Of a stretch of DNA of 64,000 bases, positions 27,146 through 37,438 are shown in pieces; position 1 is the first letter of the stretch; the number at the start of each line of letters is the position of its first letter. The notes under the pieces were generated by a model that made no database searches, was not told where the DNA came from, and saw only the letters and a list, made by a program, of their open reading frames with translations. A program made the position numbers and the translations under genes. Source of the DNA: Gemmobacter megaterium (lineage in GTDB: Bacteria; Pseudomonadota; Alphaproteobacteria; Rhodobacterales; Rhodobacteraceae); contig NZ_FTOT01000004.1 of assembly GCF_900156815.1 (NCBI RefSeq), positions 124,001-188,000 of the forward strand, in the 5' to 3' direction.

Positions 27146-27751
27146 ATGCTTGTATTCTGGGATCAGCGATTGGTGTTTCTGGCCACGCCCAAGACCGGGT
27201 CCACCGCATTGGCTGCCGCGCTGGAGCCGCTGGCGGCTGTCTCGGTGCAGCGGCCGCCGGTGCTCAAGCACACCACCGTGCAGCGGTTCCACCGTTTCAT
27301 CGGCCCGTATCTCAAGGTCGCCTCGGGCGAGGAATTCACGACCGTGGCCCTGATGCGCGAACCGATCGACTGGCTGGGCAGTTGGTATCGCTTTCGCCGG
27401 CGCGAGGATCTGCTGGATCAGAACGCCTCGACCCGCGACATGAGCTTTGACGATTTCGCCAATGCCTATTGCGAGCGGCCGCAGCCCGGCTTTGCCAATG
27501 TCGGCGCGCAGTCCCGTTTCCTGACCCCGCCCGGAAAACCCCCGGTTGACCGGATTTTCCGCTACGAAGACATCGGCACCTTTGTCGATTTCCTCGAAGA
27601 GCGGCTGAACTGCGAGATCATCCTGCCCCGGCTGAATGTCTCGCCAGAGGCCGATCTGGCCCTGCGCCCCGAAACGCTCGCGCGTCTGCGCGGTGTGATG
27701 GCCGAGGATCTCGCGCTCTATGACAGGGTGGCAAACCCGGCCATCGCCTGA
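27146..27751 (+). CDS. Sulfotransferase-like P-loop protein
   Basis: The 201-residue product has an N-terminal LATPKTGSTALAAAL loop, the 5'-phosphosulfate-binding pattern (PKTGST) of PAPS-dependent sulfotransferases, and ALMREPIDWLGSWYRFRRR, resembling the 3'-phosphate-binding block. It lacks membrane segments. Substrate is unknown; similar stand-alone proteins occur in Rhodobacterales. The AAAAGGAGG directly upstream gives a strong start at ATG 27146. It is divergent from recA and stands alone. Confidence 0.72.
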   Translation: MLVFWDQRLVFLATPKTGSTALAAALEPLAAVSVQRPPVLKHTTVQRFHRFIGPYLKVASGEEFTTVALMREPIDWLGSWYRFRRREDLLDQNASTRDMSFDDFANAYCERPQPGFANVGAQSRFLTPPGKPPVDRIFRYEDIGTFVDFLEERLNCEIILPRLNVSPEADLALRPETLARLRGVMAEDLALYDRVANPAIA

Positions 27752-27798
27752 CACCCGCAGCAGGCCGGGCCACCGCGCGCGCAGGCAACCGCCGGCGC

Positions 27799-28317
27799 CT
27801 AGAGTGGTGTCAGTCCGGTGCGGAACCGGCGCATGTTGGCCTGATAGCTTTCGGCGGATTTGATCAGCCGGGCCTGCGCATCGAAGTCCAGCGCCCGCAC
27901 CACCTTGCCGGGCGCCCCCATCACAAGGCTGCCGTCCGGAATTTCCTTGCCTTCGGTGATCAGCGCCCCGGCACCGATCAGACAGCCCTTGCCGATGCGC
28001 GCACCGTTCAGGATGGTGGCCCCCATGCCGATCAGGCTGCCGTCCCCGATGGTGCAGCCATGCAGCATCGCCTTGTGCCCGATGGTGCAATTCGTCCCGA
28101 CGGTCAGCGGATAACCGATGTCGGTGTGAAAGACGCAGTTTTCCTGCACATTCGAGCCGCAGCCGATACGGATTTCCTCGTTGTCACCGCGCAGCACGGC
28201 GCCGAACCAGACGCTGGCGCCGGCCTCCAGCACGACCTTGCCGATGACATGGGCACCGGGGGCTATCCAGCTATCGGTATCAAGCTGCGGTGCGTGGCCG
28301 TCGAGTGCATAGATCAT
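27799..28317 (-). CDS. Gamma-class carbonic anhydrase-like protein
   Basis: The 172-residue product is a left-handed beta-helix of hexapeptide repeats with metal-binding histidines in NCVFHTD and [10 protein letters not shown], as in gamma carbonic anhydrases and YrdA. A C-terminal helix ([23 protein letters not shown]) completes the fold. Enzymatic activity is not guaranteed in this subfamily. Start chosen at ATG 28317, where the family sequence [10 protein letters not shown] begins. It follows gmk by 16 nt. Confidence 0.9.
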   Translation of the reverse strand: MIYALDGHAPQLDTDSWIAPGAHVIGKVVLEAGASVWFGAVLRGDNEEIRIGCGSNVQENCVFHTDIGYPLTVGTNCTIGHKAMLHGCTIGDGSLIGMGATILNGARIGKGCLIGAGALITEGKEIPDGSLVMGAPGKVVRALDFDAQARLIKSAESYQANMRRFRTGLTPL

Positions 28318-28333
28318 CCGGTTCTCCCCAGGG

Positions 28334-28972
28334 TCAGGCGCGCTGCGCGAATTCGGCATCCAGATCGCGCACGAACCCGACCAGATCAGGTTGACGGGCA
28401 CGGCGCAGGCGTTCCGCGCGGATGATGGTGATCAGGTCTTGCGCCGTCTGGTCAAGATCGCGGTTGACCAGCACATAATCATATTCCGCCCAATGGCTGA
28501 TTTCCGATTGCGACTTGGCCATGCGGCCCGCGATCACCTCGTCACTGTCCTGCGCCCTGCCGCGCAAACGTGCGTCGAGTTCGGCAATCGACGGCGGCAG
28601 GATAAAGACCGACACCACCTCGGACCCCAGCGCCGAGTTGCGGATCTGCTGTCCGCCCTGCCAATCGACATCGAACAGCGTGTCCCGCCCCTCGCGCATG
28701 GCCTGTTCGACAGGGGCGCGCGGGCTGCCGTAGAAATTGCCAAAGACCTCGGCATGTTCCAGCATCTCGCCGCCTTCTGCCAAAGCGCGGAACGAGTCAT
28801 GGCTGTGAAAGTGGTAATGAATCCCGTCCTGTTCGCCGGGCCGGGGGTTTCGCGTGGTGGCCGACACGGAAAACCGGATCGTCGGATCCCAGTCCATCAG
28901 ACGCCGCGCAAGGGTGGATTTTCCCGCCCCCGAAGGCGAGGACAAGATCAGCAAAAGACCGCGCCGGGCCAT
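28334..28972 (-). CDS. gmk: Guanylate kinase
   Basis: Gmk phosphorylates GMP to GDP. The 212-residue product has the P-loop [15 protein letters not shown], the GMP-binding [21 protein letters not shown] and the lid region. It starts 3 nt after the yicC stop, so both are one operon, an arrangement common in proteobacteria. Confidence 0.97.
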   Translation of the reverse strand: MARRGLLLILSSPSGAGKSTLARRLMDWDPTIRFSVSATTRNPRPGEQDGIHYHFHSHDSFRALAEGGEMLEHAEVFGNFYGSPRAPVEQAMREGRDTLFDVDWQGGQQIRNSALGSEVVSVFILPPSIAELDARLRGRAQDSDEVIAGRMAKSQSEISHWAEYDYVLVNRDLDQTAQDLITIIRAERLRRARQPDLVGFVRDLDAEFAQRA

Positions 28973-28975
28973 GGG

Positions 28976-29884
28976 TCACTCCAGATTCTGGACCTGCTCG
29001 CGCATCTGGTCGATCAGGTGTTTGAGGTCGAGCCCGATCCGCGTCAGGGCGATATCGCCGGATTTCGAGCACAGGGTATTGGCCTCGCGGTTGAATTCCT
29101 GCGCGAGGAAATCGAACTTGCGCCCCACCGGCCCGCCTTGGGCCAATAGCGCGCGGGCGGCCGCGATATGGGCGGTCAGGCGGTCGATCTCCTCGATCAC
29201 ATCCGCCTTGACCGCCAGGATCGCCAATTCCTGCGCCACGCGGGCCGGGTCGGCCTCGACCGCGCCAGCGATGCGGGCCATCGCCTCGGTCAGCGCCTCG
29301 GCGGCTTTGGGGCGGCGGGCCTCGGCGGCGGCGCGGGCCGCAGCGGTCAGGGTGGCGATACCGTCGATCTGATCGGCCATAACGGTGGCCAGCGCCGCGC
29401 CTTCGGTGCGTCTCATCGCCTCGAACGCCGAAAACACCACAGAAAAATCGGCCATCAACGCCGCCAGCAGGGCAGAGGTGTCGGTATCCTCGGCGCTGAC
29501 GGCCTCTGTCACGCCACGGATGGCCAGCACTTCGGCGGTCGTCGGGTGATCCAGCGCCACCCCGGCGAGCGCGGCAGCCTCCTGCACCTCGGCCAGGGCC
29601 GCCAGCGCGGCAGACAACATTCCGGCATTGATCCGCAGCCCCTCGCCACCGGCGCCCCTGGTCAGGCGAAGGCCCACGGTGACATTGCCGCGCGTCAGCC
29701 GCCGGGTAAGCTCGGACCGCACGGCCGCCTCCAGCCCCTCGATCCCGTCGGGCAGGCGCAGACGCACATCCAGCCCCTTGCCGTTGACGGACCGTATCTC
29801 CCAGACCCACGAACACAAGGCAAGCCGCCCCTCGCCCTGTCCGCGACGGGTGGCAAATGCAGTCATCGACACGGGCTCTGGCAT
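28976..29884 (-). CDS. YicC family endoribonuclease
   Basis: The 302-residue product has the YicC N-terminal domain (MTAFATRRGQGEG, EIRSVNGKGLDVRLRLPDG) and the C-terminal DUF1732 region (DFLAQEFNREANTLCSKSGD, LKHLIDQMREQVQNLE). YicC and its relative YloC have RNase activity in the bacteria where they were tested. An in-frame second Met at residue 7 (SMTAFATRR) is the usual family start and is possible. It is upstream of gmk in the same operon. Confidence 0.92.
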   Translation of the reverse strand: MPEPVSMTAFATRRGQGEGRLALCSWVWEIRSVNGKGLDVRLRLPDGIEGLEAAVRSELTRRLTRGNVTVGLRLTRGAGGEGLRINAGMLSAALAALAEVQEAAALAGVALDHPTTAEVLAIRGVTEAVSAEDTDTSALLAALMADFSVVFSAFEAMRRTEGAALATVMADQIDGIATLTAAARAAAEARRPKAAEALTEAMARIAGAVEADPARVAQELAILAVKADVIEEIDRLTAHIAAARALLAQGGPVGRKFDFLAQEFNREANTLCSKSGDIALTRIGLDLKHLIDQMREQVQNLE

Positions 29885-29999
29885 GGGCCTCTCCAGCAGT
29901 TTCGGCGAAGTTGTAGCGATTGCCGCCGGGCGGGGAAAGAGCCGTGCGCATCCTGACCAGACAGAGTTTGGTGCACCGGCCGGGCCGGCCTGCCGCCGT

Positions 30000-30551
30000 C
30001 TAGCCCAGCAACCGCGCCAGTCGGCCCAGCCGCGCCCGTTTCAGCAACGCCTTAAGCGGCTGGGGCTGACCGGAAATCGCCTCGGCCTTGGCGCGCACCG
30101 CTTCGGCCACCTGCGCCATGACCTCGGGCGCCTGCGAGGCGAACTGCCACAGCAGACCGTCGGGATCGCGGCGTTCCAGCCCTTCGGCGGCAAGAGTGCC
30201 ACGCGGAAAATCCGCCGCATTCACCGTGACAATGCCATCTGCCCCGGCAGCAATCGCAGCAGCCAGAACATGCAGGTCGTTCTCGTCCGGCAGATGCAGG
30301 CGCCGGGCCACATGTGGCGCCTCCGGGACTTCGGCGCGCGGAAAGGCAATCCGCAACAGCGCGATCTCGGCGCGCGCGACATCCTCGGCGCCCGGACCCA
30401 GCTTGCGCACCGCGCGCGCCCATTCTTCGAGAATGCGTGCGGTCCACAGCGGTTGATACAACCCCGCCTGCGCGGCACCTGCCAGCAATTCGCGCTGAAC
30501 CGTCGGAAACAGCACGCAAGCGTCCAGCACAAGGCGTGGAGGGGGCCTCAC
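30000..30551 (-). CDS. PIN-domain protein
   Basis: The 183-residue product has a PIN-like nuclease core: VLDACVLFP with the first Asp, an acidic residue in LEEWARAV, and ENDLHVLAAAIAAGADGIVTVNAADF with the last acids. PIN domains cut RNA, often as toxins. No antitoxin-sized gene is next to it. It resembles the chromosomal RSP_2648-type family known from Rhodobacter. The GTG start abuts the TGA of the L,D-transpeptidase gene, so translation is coupled. Confidence 0.85.
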   Translation of the reverse strand: MRPPPRLVLDACVLFPTVQRELLAGAAQAGLYQPLWTARILEEWARAVRKLGPGAEDVARAEIALLRIAFPRAEVPEAPHVARRLHLPDENDLHVLAAAIAAGADGIVTVNAADFPRGTLAAEGLERRDPDGLLWQFASQAPEVMAQVAEAVRAKAEAISGQPQPLKALLKRARLGRLARLLG

Positions 30552-32201
30552 TCAGCCATCCACCCCGGCCCGGACTAGGGCGGCATGGATCAAGGCATCA
30601 CGGCCATAGATATCGGCCCTGAACTGCAACCGCCCGCGCGCATCGGTAAAGGCGGTGCGGTAATCCAGATGCACCGGGACCGGAGGCGTCAGAACGATAC
30701 GCTCCTGCCGGCCCGAATCCAGCACCTTGTGAAAGGCCGTCTTGGGATCGGCTTCCTGCGGTGCCAGCAGCGCATAGGCAAAATCGAACGGGTCGTTCAA
30801 CCGCACGCAACCAGAGGAGTAGGCCCGATTGTCCCGCGCGAACAGATGCTTGTCAGGCGTATCGTGCAGATAGATCGACCAGGGGTTGGGGAACATGAAC
30901 TTCACCCGGCCCAGGGCATTCGACGCGCCCGGCGGCTGGCGCAGGTTGAACGGAAAGTTGCGTGCCGAATAGGCGGCAAAGTTGATGGCGCTGCGCGGCA
31001 CGACACGGCCACGCGAATCGACCACCTGCAAATGCGACAGCGCCCCCGGATTGGCCTGCAATTTCGGCAGATAGTCGCGCCGGATGATGCCGGGCGGAAC
31101 CGTCCAGTCCGGGTTGATCTCCATATAGGTCATCATATGGCTGAACTCGGGCGTGCGCTTGTCGGTCATCGTCGATCCGATCACCGCACGGGTCGAGAAT
31201 GTGACCTTGCCATCGTCGATGATCTTGGCGGTAAAATCGGTCAGGTTCACCCAGATATGGCGCTTGCCGCGTTCGATATTCGCCCAACGCTCGCGTTCCA
31301 TCGCCACGGTGACGGCGGCAAGCCGCTGCTGCGGATCGGCGTTGATGGCCGCCATGGTCGTTTCACCCGCCACACCATCGGCGGTCAGCCCGTGATCGAA
31401 CTGCAAGGCGCGCACCGCGGCCTGAATCTCCGGGCCGTAGGTCATCGTGGCACTGCGCGCCAGATAGCCCATCGCGACCAGCCGGTCGCGCAGGGCAACG
31501 ACGGCAGCCCCCGTCGCGCCGGGTTTCAGCGTCTTTGCAGGCACTTGCGGGCCCCAGCCCCCCGCCGCCATCTGTGCCAGCATCCGGTGACGGGCCTTGG
31601 CCAGACGGGCATATTCCGGGTTCTGCGGCGGCAGGCTGCGCAGATAGGCCGCTGCATCGGTGACAAAGCCTTGCAGGATGTCCTCGGGCGCATGACGGGG
31701 CACGTCGCGCACGATCCCCGCATCCACCCGCTTGGGGTCAATCACCCCGGTTTGCAGATCGCGCGCGAAATCCAGCAGCGCGCGGGTCAGCCGCACCTCC
31801 AGCCGCCCGCGATCCCCTTCGGAGCGCAGGTCGCGGAACGCGCGCCGCAACGCCGCGGCATCATAGCGCGCCACCGGCAGCGCATGAGCAGGCGCCGTCT
31901 CCAGCGCGGCCAGCAGCGCGGCCCGGCGCACCTCTGCCTCGGCATCGGTTGCGGTCCAGAAAGCCTCGTAGCCCCGATCACGGAAGAAGGCCGCAACCGG
32001 CGCATCCTCGGCCGCCGCCGCTGCCAGCGCCTGACGAAACCCGTTCAGATGTGGCAGCGCCGATTTCATCACCAACGCCGCGCCGCCCGATGCAAGGCCA
32101 CCCGTCGGCTGTGCTGCGACCGCCCCCGCCAAAGCCACGAATGCCACGCCAGAGGCCACGAACAGATGGCGGCGCAAACGGGCTGGAAAGAAGGATTGCA
32201 T
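30552..32201 (-). CDS. L,D-transpeptidase (YcbB/LdtD type)
   Basis: This periplasmic enzyme would form 3-3 cross-links in peptidoglycan. The 549-residue product has a signal sequence (VASGVAFVALAGAVAAQ), an N-terminal scaffold, a peptidoglycan-binding helix set (GATGAAVVALRDRLVAMGYL) and the YkuD domain with HDTPDKHLF and the catalytic SSGCVRLNDP. The overall order matches YcbB. It is divergent from a DUF882 (YcbK-like) gene; ycbB and ycbK are also neighbours in E. coli. Confidence 0.93.
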   Translation of the reverse strand: MQSFFPARLRRHLFVASGVAFVALAGAVAAQPTGGLASGGAALVMKSALPHLNGFRQALAAAAAEDAPVAAFFRDRGYEAFWTATDAEAEVRRAALLAALETAPAHALPVARYDAAALRRAFRDLRSEGDRGRLEVRLTRALLDFARDLQTGVIDPKRVDAGIVRDVPRHAPEDILQGFVTDAAAYLRSLPPQNPEYARLAKARHRMLAQMAAGGWGPQVPAKTLKPGATGAAVVALRDRLVAMGYLARSATMTYGPEIQAAVRALQFDHGLTADGVAGETTMAAINADPQQRLAAVTVAMERERWANIERGKRHIWVNLTDFTAKIIDDGKVTFSTRAVIGSTMTDKRTPEFSHMMTYMEINPDWTVPPGIIRRDYLPKLQANPGALSHLQVVDSRGRVVPRSAINFAAYSARNFPFNLRQPPGASNALGRVKFMFPNPWSIYLHDTPDKHLFARDNRAYSSGCVRLNDPFDFAYALLAPQEADPKTAFHKVLDSGRQERIVLTPPVPVHLDYRTAFTDARGRLQFRADIYGRDALIHAALVRAGVDG

Positions 32202-32563
32202 GATGACCCCCGGACAATGGCACGACGTACTGGCAGGTCCGTTCCCAAACCCCGGCCCATGTTGGCAAATTGCGCAGAATACCCGCCAGAGTCCATCGCC
32301 GCCGCGCGGTCATGCGCACCTCCCTTCCCCGTCTTGTTGCCGCGTTGCCACGAAGTCGGGCAGAAATCCTGCCCTTGACGTCAGCAATTCAGCAATAATT
32401 CGCCGATATGACGGAACTTGCGAAACAGTGGCCACCAGAAGGGTTGGTTGCCGAATCGAACCGTGCCATACAGTCTGGGCATTTGGGGATGCACGACGAG
32501 ACGAACGTTGGACCAACCGCGGCTCTGCCACGCGGACAGTCTACTGGGGACAGGCGAGCAAGA
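32202..32563. other. Divergent promoter region between L,D-transpeptidase and DUF882 genes
   Basis: These 362 nt hold no convincing gene. The rightward frame that ends in the DUF882 protein is open from 32408, but its first 52 codons show no family similarity. Base composition dips around 32390-32410 (cagcaattcagcaataattc), which suits a promoter. No clear palindrome was found. Confidence 0.5.
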
Positions 32564-33133
32564 ATGACTCAAACCGGATCGACCGATCTCTCGCGGCGCA
32601 GGCTGCTCGGGATCTTCGCGGCTGGCATCGTGGCAGCGGCTCCCACCTACAGCAACGCATTCGGGTTCCTGCGCGGGGCCGGGGACATTCGCCGTGTTCG
32701 GATGTACTCGGGCCGCACGGGCGAAAGCCTTGATACGATCTACTGGATCGACGGCAAGTACGTTGCCGAATCCCTCAAGGAAATCAACCACTTCATGCGC
32801 GATGTTCGCACCGGGACGGTCCATCGGATCGACGCGCGCACCTTGGATATCATGGCAGCGGCCCATCGCATGATGGATGTGTCGGAGCCGTATATGCTGC
32901 TGTCGGGCTATCGGTCGCCGCAGACCAATTCGGCGCTGCGTTCCAACACCCGTGGCGTGGCGCGCAATTCGCTGCACATGCAGGGCCAGGCGGCGGATCT
33001 GCGGCTGAAGTCGCGGTCGGTCAGCCAGATGGCCCGCGCGGCAGAAGCCTGCGCCTCGGGCGGTGTCGGGCGCTATTCCCGGTCGAACTTCGTGCATATG
33101 GATTGCGGCCCGGTCCGTACCTGGGGCGGCTGA
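32564..33133 (+). CDS. DUF882 / YcbK-like M15 peptidase with Tat signal
   Basis: The 189-residue product has a twin-arginine leader (SRRRLLGIFAAGIVAAAP) and a D-Ala-D-Ala-carboxypeptidase-like domain with zinc-ligand motifs SLHMQGQAADLRL and FVHMDCG, plus the LLSGYRSPQTN strand. It should act on peptidoglycan in the periplasm after Tat export. The ATG at 32564 directly precedes the Tat leader. It is divergent from a YcbB-type L,D-transpeptidase, and both remodel the cell wall. Confidence 0.9.
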   Translation: MTQTGSTDLSRRRLLGIFAAGIVAAAPTYSNAFGFLRGAGDIRRVRMYSGRTGESLDTIYWIDGKYVAESLKEINHFMRDVRTGTVHRIDARTLDIMAAAHRMMDVSEPYMLLSGYRSPQTNSALRSNTRGVARNSLHMQGQAADLRLKSRSVSQMARAAEACASGGVGRYSRSNFVHMDCGPVRTWGG

Positions 33134-33157
33134 TACACCCCGGATACGCCCCAATAC

Positions 33158-33185
33158 GGCCCGCCACTGGCGGGCCTTTGGTTTT
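33158..33185 (+). terminator. Rho-independent terminator of the DUF882 gene
   Basis: GGCCCGCC-ACT-GGCGGGCC followed by TTTGGTTTTT, 24 nt after the stop codon. Confidence 0.85.
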
Positions 33186-33205
33186 TCCGGCCTCAACCGA
33201 TGTGG

Positions 33206-34432
33206 TTACAGCCGCTGCCCGCTTAGCAATTTCGGCAGGGTTCCCGACAGCCCCGCTGCCTCGCGGATAAAGCTGCGGCGCGGGCCAGGCATCGCCGCCA
33301 CTGCGCGCATTCCCAGACCACGCACTGCCCGCAAGAACGGATTCGTGTTGGAAAACAGCCGGTTGACCGCATCCATCCCCAGGGCAAGCACAGTCGAATC
33401 GAACCGGCGCCACAGTTGATAGCGTTCCAGAACATCCACCGCCCCGATATCCTCGCCCCGCGCGCGCGCCTCGGCCAGCACTTCTGCCAAAGCGGCCACA
33501 TCGCGCAGGCCCAGGTTCAGCCCCTGCCCCGCAATCGGATGCACACCATGCGCCGCATCGCCCACCAATGCGATGCGCGGGGCGGCATAGCGATCCGCCA
33601 GCGTCAGGGTCAGCGGGTAAGAGAATCGCGGCCCCGCCAGGTCCAGATGCCCGGTCAGATGGCCGATGCGCGATTCCAGCAGCACGCGATATTCCTCGTC
33701 GCCCATCGCGGCGATGGTGCGGGCGTTCGCCTCGCTCTCGGACCAGACGATCGAGGCCAGCCCGCCGCGCAATGGCAGGATGGCCAACGGTCCTTCGGGC
33801 AAAAAGACCTGATGCGCCAGGCCCTGATGCGGATGTTCAGGGCGAATCGCCCCGACCAACGCGGTCTGGCCATAGCCCCAGCCGTGACGGCGGATGCCCG
33901 CACGCTGCGCCACCCCACTGGTGCGCCCGTCGCAGCCGACCAGCAGCGCGGCCCGCAGCACTTGCCCCGACGCCAGCGCCACCGTCACCTGCGCGCCATC
34001 CACGCGCTGGCCAACCACCGAATCGCCGCTGCGCAGGGTCACGCCCGGTGCAGCCTCCAGCACCGCAAGGAAGGCGGCATAAAGGTGCCGGTCCTCGACC
34101 ATGAAGCCCATGGCACCCTCGTCCAACTCGCCATGGTCAAAGCCCAGCAGAAAGGGCGCCGCCCCTTCGGGCGGCACACCATCAGAGGTGCGGATCCCCA
34201 GAATCGGCTGGGCAAGCGCGGCAACTGCCGGCCAGACACCAAGCGCGGACAGCAGCCGCTGCGAGGCCAGCGCCAGCGCATAGGCCCGCCCGTCGAACCC
34301 TTCGGAGGCACGCGCGCTGGCAGGGCGCGCATCCACCACCAGCACACGCAAGCCGCCCTGCGCCAGCGCAAGCGCAAGCGCCGGGCCGTTGAGCCCCCCG
34401 CCTGCAATGATCACATCATAATCCCGGTCCAT
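33206..34432 (-). CDS. UbiH/UbiF/Coq6-type FAD-dependent hydroxylase
   Basis: The family hydroxylates the aromatic ring of ubiquinone precursors. The product (408 residues from the chosen start) has the FAD motif DYDVIIAGGGLNGPALALAL, the DG motif region VGCDGRTSGVAQRAG and the second FAD motif RIALVGDAAHGVHPIAGQGLNLGLRD. Which ring position it uses cannot be told. I chose the ATG at 34432, where homologues begin; another in-frame ATG at 34468 lies 7 nt after the holin stop and would give 420 residues. The gene follows the GTA-type lysis pair on the same strand. Confidence 0.9.
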   Translation of the reverse strand: MDRDYDVIIAGGGLNGPALALALAQGGLRVLVVDARPASARASEGFDGRAYALALASQRLLSALGVWPAVAALAQPILGIRTSDGVPPEGAAPFLLGFDHGELDEGAMGFMVEDRHLYAAFLAVLEAAPGVTLRSGDSVVGQRVDGAQVTVALASGQVLRAALLVGCDGRTSGVAQRAGIRRHGWGYGQTALVGAIRPEHPHQGLAHQVFLPEGPLAILPLRGGLASIVWSESEANARTIAAMGDEEYRVLLESRIGHLTGHLDLAGPRFSYPLTLTLADRYAAPRIALVGDAAHGVHPIAGQGLNLGLRDVAALAEVLAEARARGEDIGAVDVLERYQLWRRFDSTVLALGMDAVNRLFSNTNPFLRAVRGLGMRAVAAMPGPRRSFIREAAGLSGTLPKLLSGQRL

Positions 34433-34474
34433 GCCCAAGATATGGGCCCACCCGGTGGCAAAGTCCATGCGGCG

Positions 34475-34981
34475 CTATCGCTCGCCCCCCCGATGCATCC
34501 ATTGGGCCAGTGCCGGATTTGCGCTATCCGCCTCGCCCGGTGCCTGCATCGTCGGCTCTGCGGGCGGTTCCGCGCCCCCCAGGCTGCGCACCCGGCGGTA
34601 ATGGGTTTCCCGCGCCCCGAAGTAAAAGGCGACAATCGCCCCCAGCAGCCACCACAGCGGCTCTGGCACCAGTGCAAGGCCCTGCATTCGCTGACCAAAG
34701 CCCTCAGGCTCCACCATCGCATAGACGAACAGGCCCAATGTGCCCAAGGCCAGCATGGGCCGGGGCAAACGGTTCAGCCCGTTGACGCCGCGGTCGAACC
34801 AGTTCGATGGCGCATGAACGAATTCCGCGCCATGCTGCGCCAGCGCCGCCTGTCCGCTCTGATGTGACAGATCCAGCGCGCGGGTGGCGTTCGGGGTAAA
34901 GACCTCCGCGACCTCGCGCGCGGCCTGCCCCAGGGTCGCCACAGCCGTCGGAGACCCCACGATCCGCCCGATCAGCCCCAT
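34475..34981 (-). CDS. Holin of the GTA-release type
   Basis: The 168-residue product has two clear hydrophobic segments (about residues 74-90 and 106-123) in a short protein with charged ends (ATRALDLSHQSGQAALAQHGAEF, ARETHYRRVRSLGG). It fits the GTA_holin_3TM family, whose Rhodobacter capsulatus member permeabilises the inner membrane so that the endolysin can reach the cell wall during gene transfer agent release. The ATG at 34981 overlaps the end of the endolysin gene by 10 nt. The gene pair, order and coupling support the call more than the sequence alone. Confidence 0.83.
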   Translation of the reverse strand: MGLIGRIVGSPTAVATLGQAAREVAEVFTPNATRALDLSHQSGQAALAQHGAEFVHAPSNWFDRGVNGLNRLPRPMLALGTLGLFVYAMVEPEGFGQRMQGLALVPEPLWWLLGAIVAFYFGARETHYRRVRSLGGAEPPAEPTMQAPGEADSANPALAQWMHRGGER

Positions 34982-35583
34982 GATGCCACCCTTTGGCGAT
35001 GCTCGGCCTCGGTCAGATGAAAGCGGGGCGAGATGAATTCCTCGGCGCGCAGGATCCACCCCCCCTTGGACCCGTTCTGCCGCCGGGCATATTTGCGGCT
35101 GGCCGGGCGGCCATCGGCAAGGCGGTAATAGTAGTTCCGCCGCTCGATCCCGTAGGCATCGGCCAGCAAGGCGGCGTCGCGGGCGGCGGCAAGATGAACG
35201 TGGCGCAGGGTCTGGGGGCCCAGCACCCCGTCCACCCCCGTTTCATAGCCCATGCGGGCCAACATCTGTTGCAAGATGCGAATCGCGTTGCTGCCTGCGT
35301 TCACGAACATGTCGAAGACCGGCGCCTGAAGGCAGTCGGGCAACCGTCCCAATCCCGGCGCCTCGAAATAGTGCCGGATATAGATGTCCACCGCCTGCAC
35401 CCGGTCCAGTTGCCGCACGTCGGCCACATCGACCCTGCCATCGCGGTTCAGATCCAGCCCCAGCCTCCGCAGGGTGTGGATGGTCACGCCATGGTTTGTT
35501 GCCCCACCCGGATCGTCAGGGTCATTCACGAACCCGCCTTCGCGGGCCACGATTTCTTCGGCAATCTGTCGCACGGTTTTCAT
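34972..35583 (-). CDS. GH108-type endolysin of the GTA-release type with an EF-hand-like loop
   Basis: The 203-residue product is a glycoside hydrolase 108 muramidase: EIVAREGGFVNDPDDPGGATN near the N-terminus contains the catalytic Glu (REGG), followed by DMFVNAGSNA and a C-terminal peptidoglycan-binding part. It has no signal peptide and so needs the holin. Residues 44-55 (DLNRDGRVDVAD) match a dockerin/EF-hand calcium loop with acids at 1, 3, 5, 9 and 12. In R. capsulatus the homologous pair releases gene transfer agents and is encoded away from the structural cluster, as seems to be the case here. Confidence 0.88.
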   Translation of the reverse strand: MKTVRQIAEEIVAREGGFVNDPDDPGGATNHGVTIHTLRRLGLDLNRDGRVDVADVRQLDRVQAVDIYIRHYFEAPGLGRLPDCLQAPVFDMFVNAGSNAIRILQQMLARMGYETGVDGVLGPQTLRHVHLAAARDAALLADAYGIERRNYYYRLADGRPASRKYARRQNGSKGGWILRAEEFISPRFHLTEAEHRQRVASWG

Positions 35584-35625
35584 GCCTGCCCTCATGGTTG
35601 ATGAAGGCCAAGGATCGCGCGGTCC

Positions 35626-35631
35626 GGTTAA
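35626..35631 (-). promoter_or_regulatory. TTAACC half-site upstream of the endolysin gene
   Basis: Leftward, GAATTAACCGG holds a TTAACC hexamer 43-48 nt before the endolysin ATG. TTAACC-type half-sites are used by CtrA, which controls GTA release in R. capsulatus. A hexamer alone is weak evidence. Confidence 0.3.
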
Positions 35632-35668
35632 TTCGTCCCTGCCCCTGCGCGCGGTGGGCTGCCCAAGC

Positions 35669-35691
35669 AAAAGGGGGCGCGAACGCCCCCA
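35669..35691 (-). terminator. Rho-independent terminator of ettA
   Basis: Leftward, GGGGGCG-TTCG-CGCCCCC-TTTT, about 26 nt after the ettA stop. It separates ettA from the lysis genes. Confidence 0.85.
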
Positions 35692-35715
35692 GACCTGTTC
35701 AGGTTTTCGCCTGCC

Positions 35716-37371
<1,656 letters not shown>

Positions 37372-37438
37372 GGGCCGCTCCACTGAATGGGTTTGGCACG
37401 TCCTACAGGGGAGCCGTGCGGCATTCAAGCCGCAGCAG

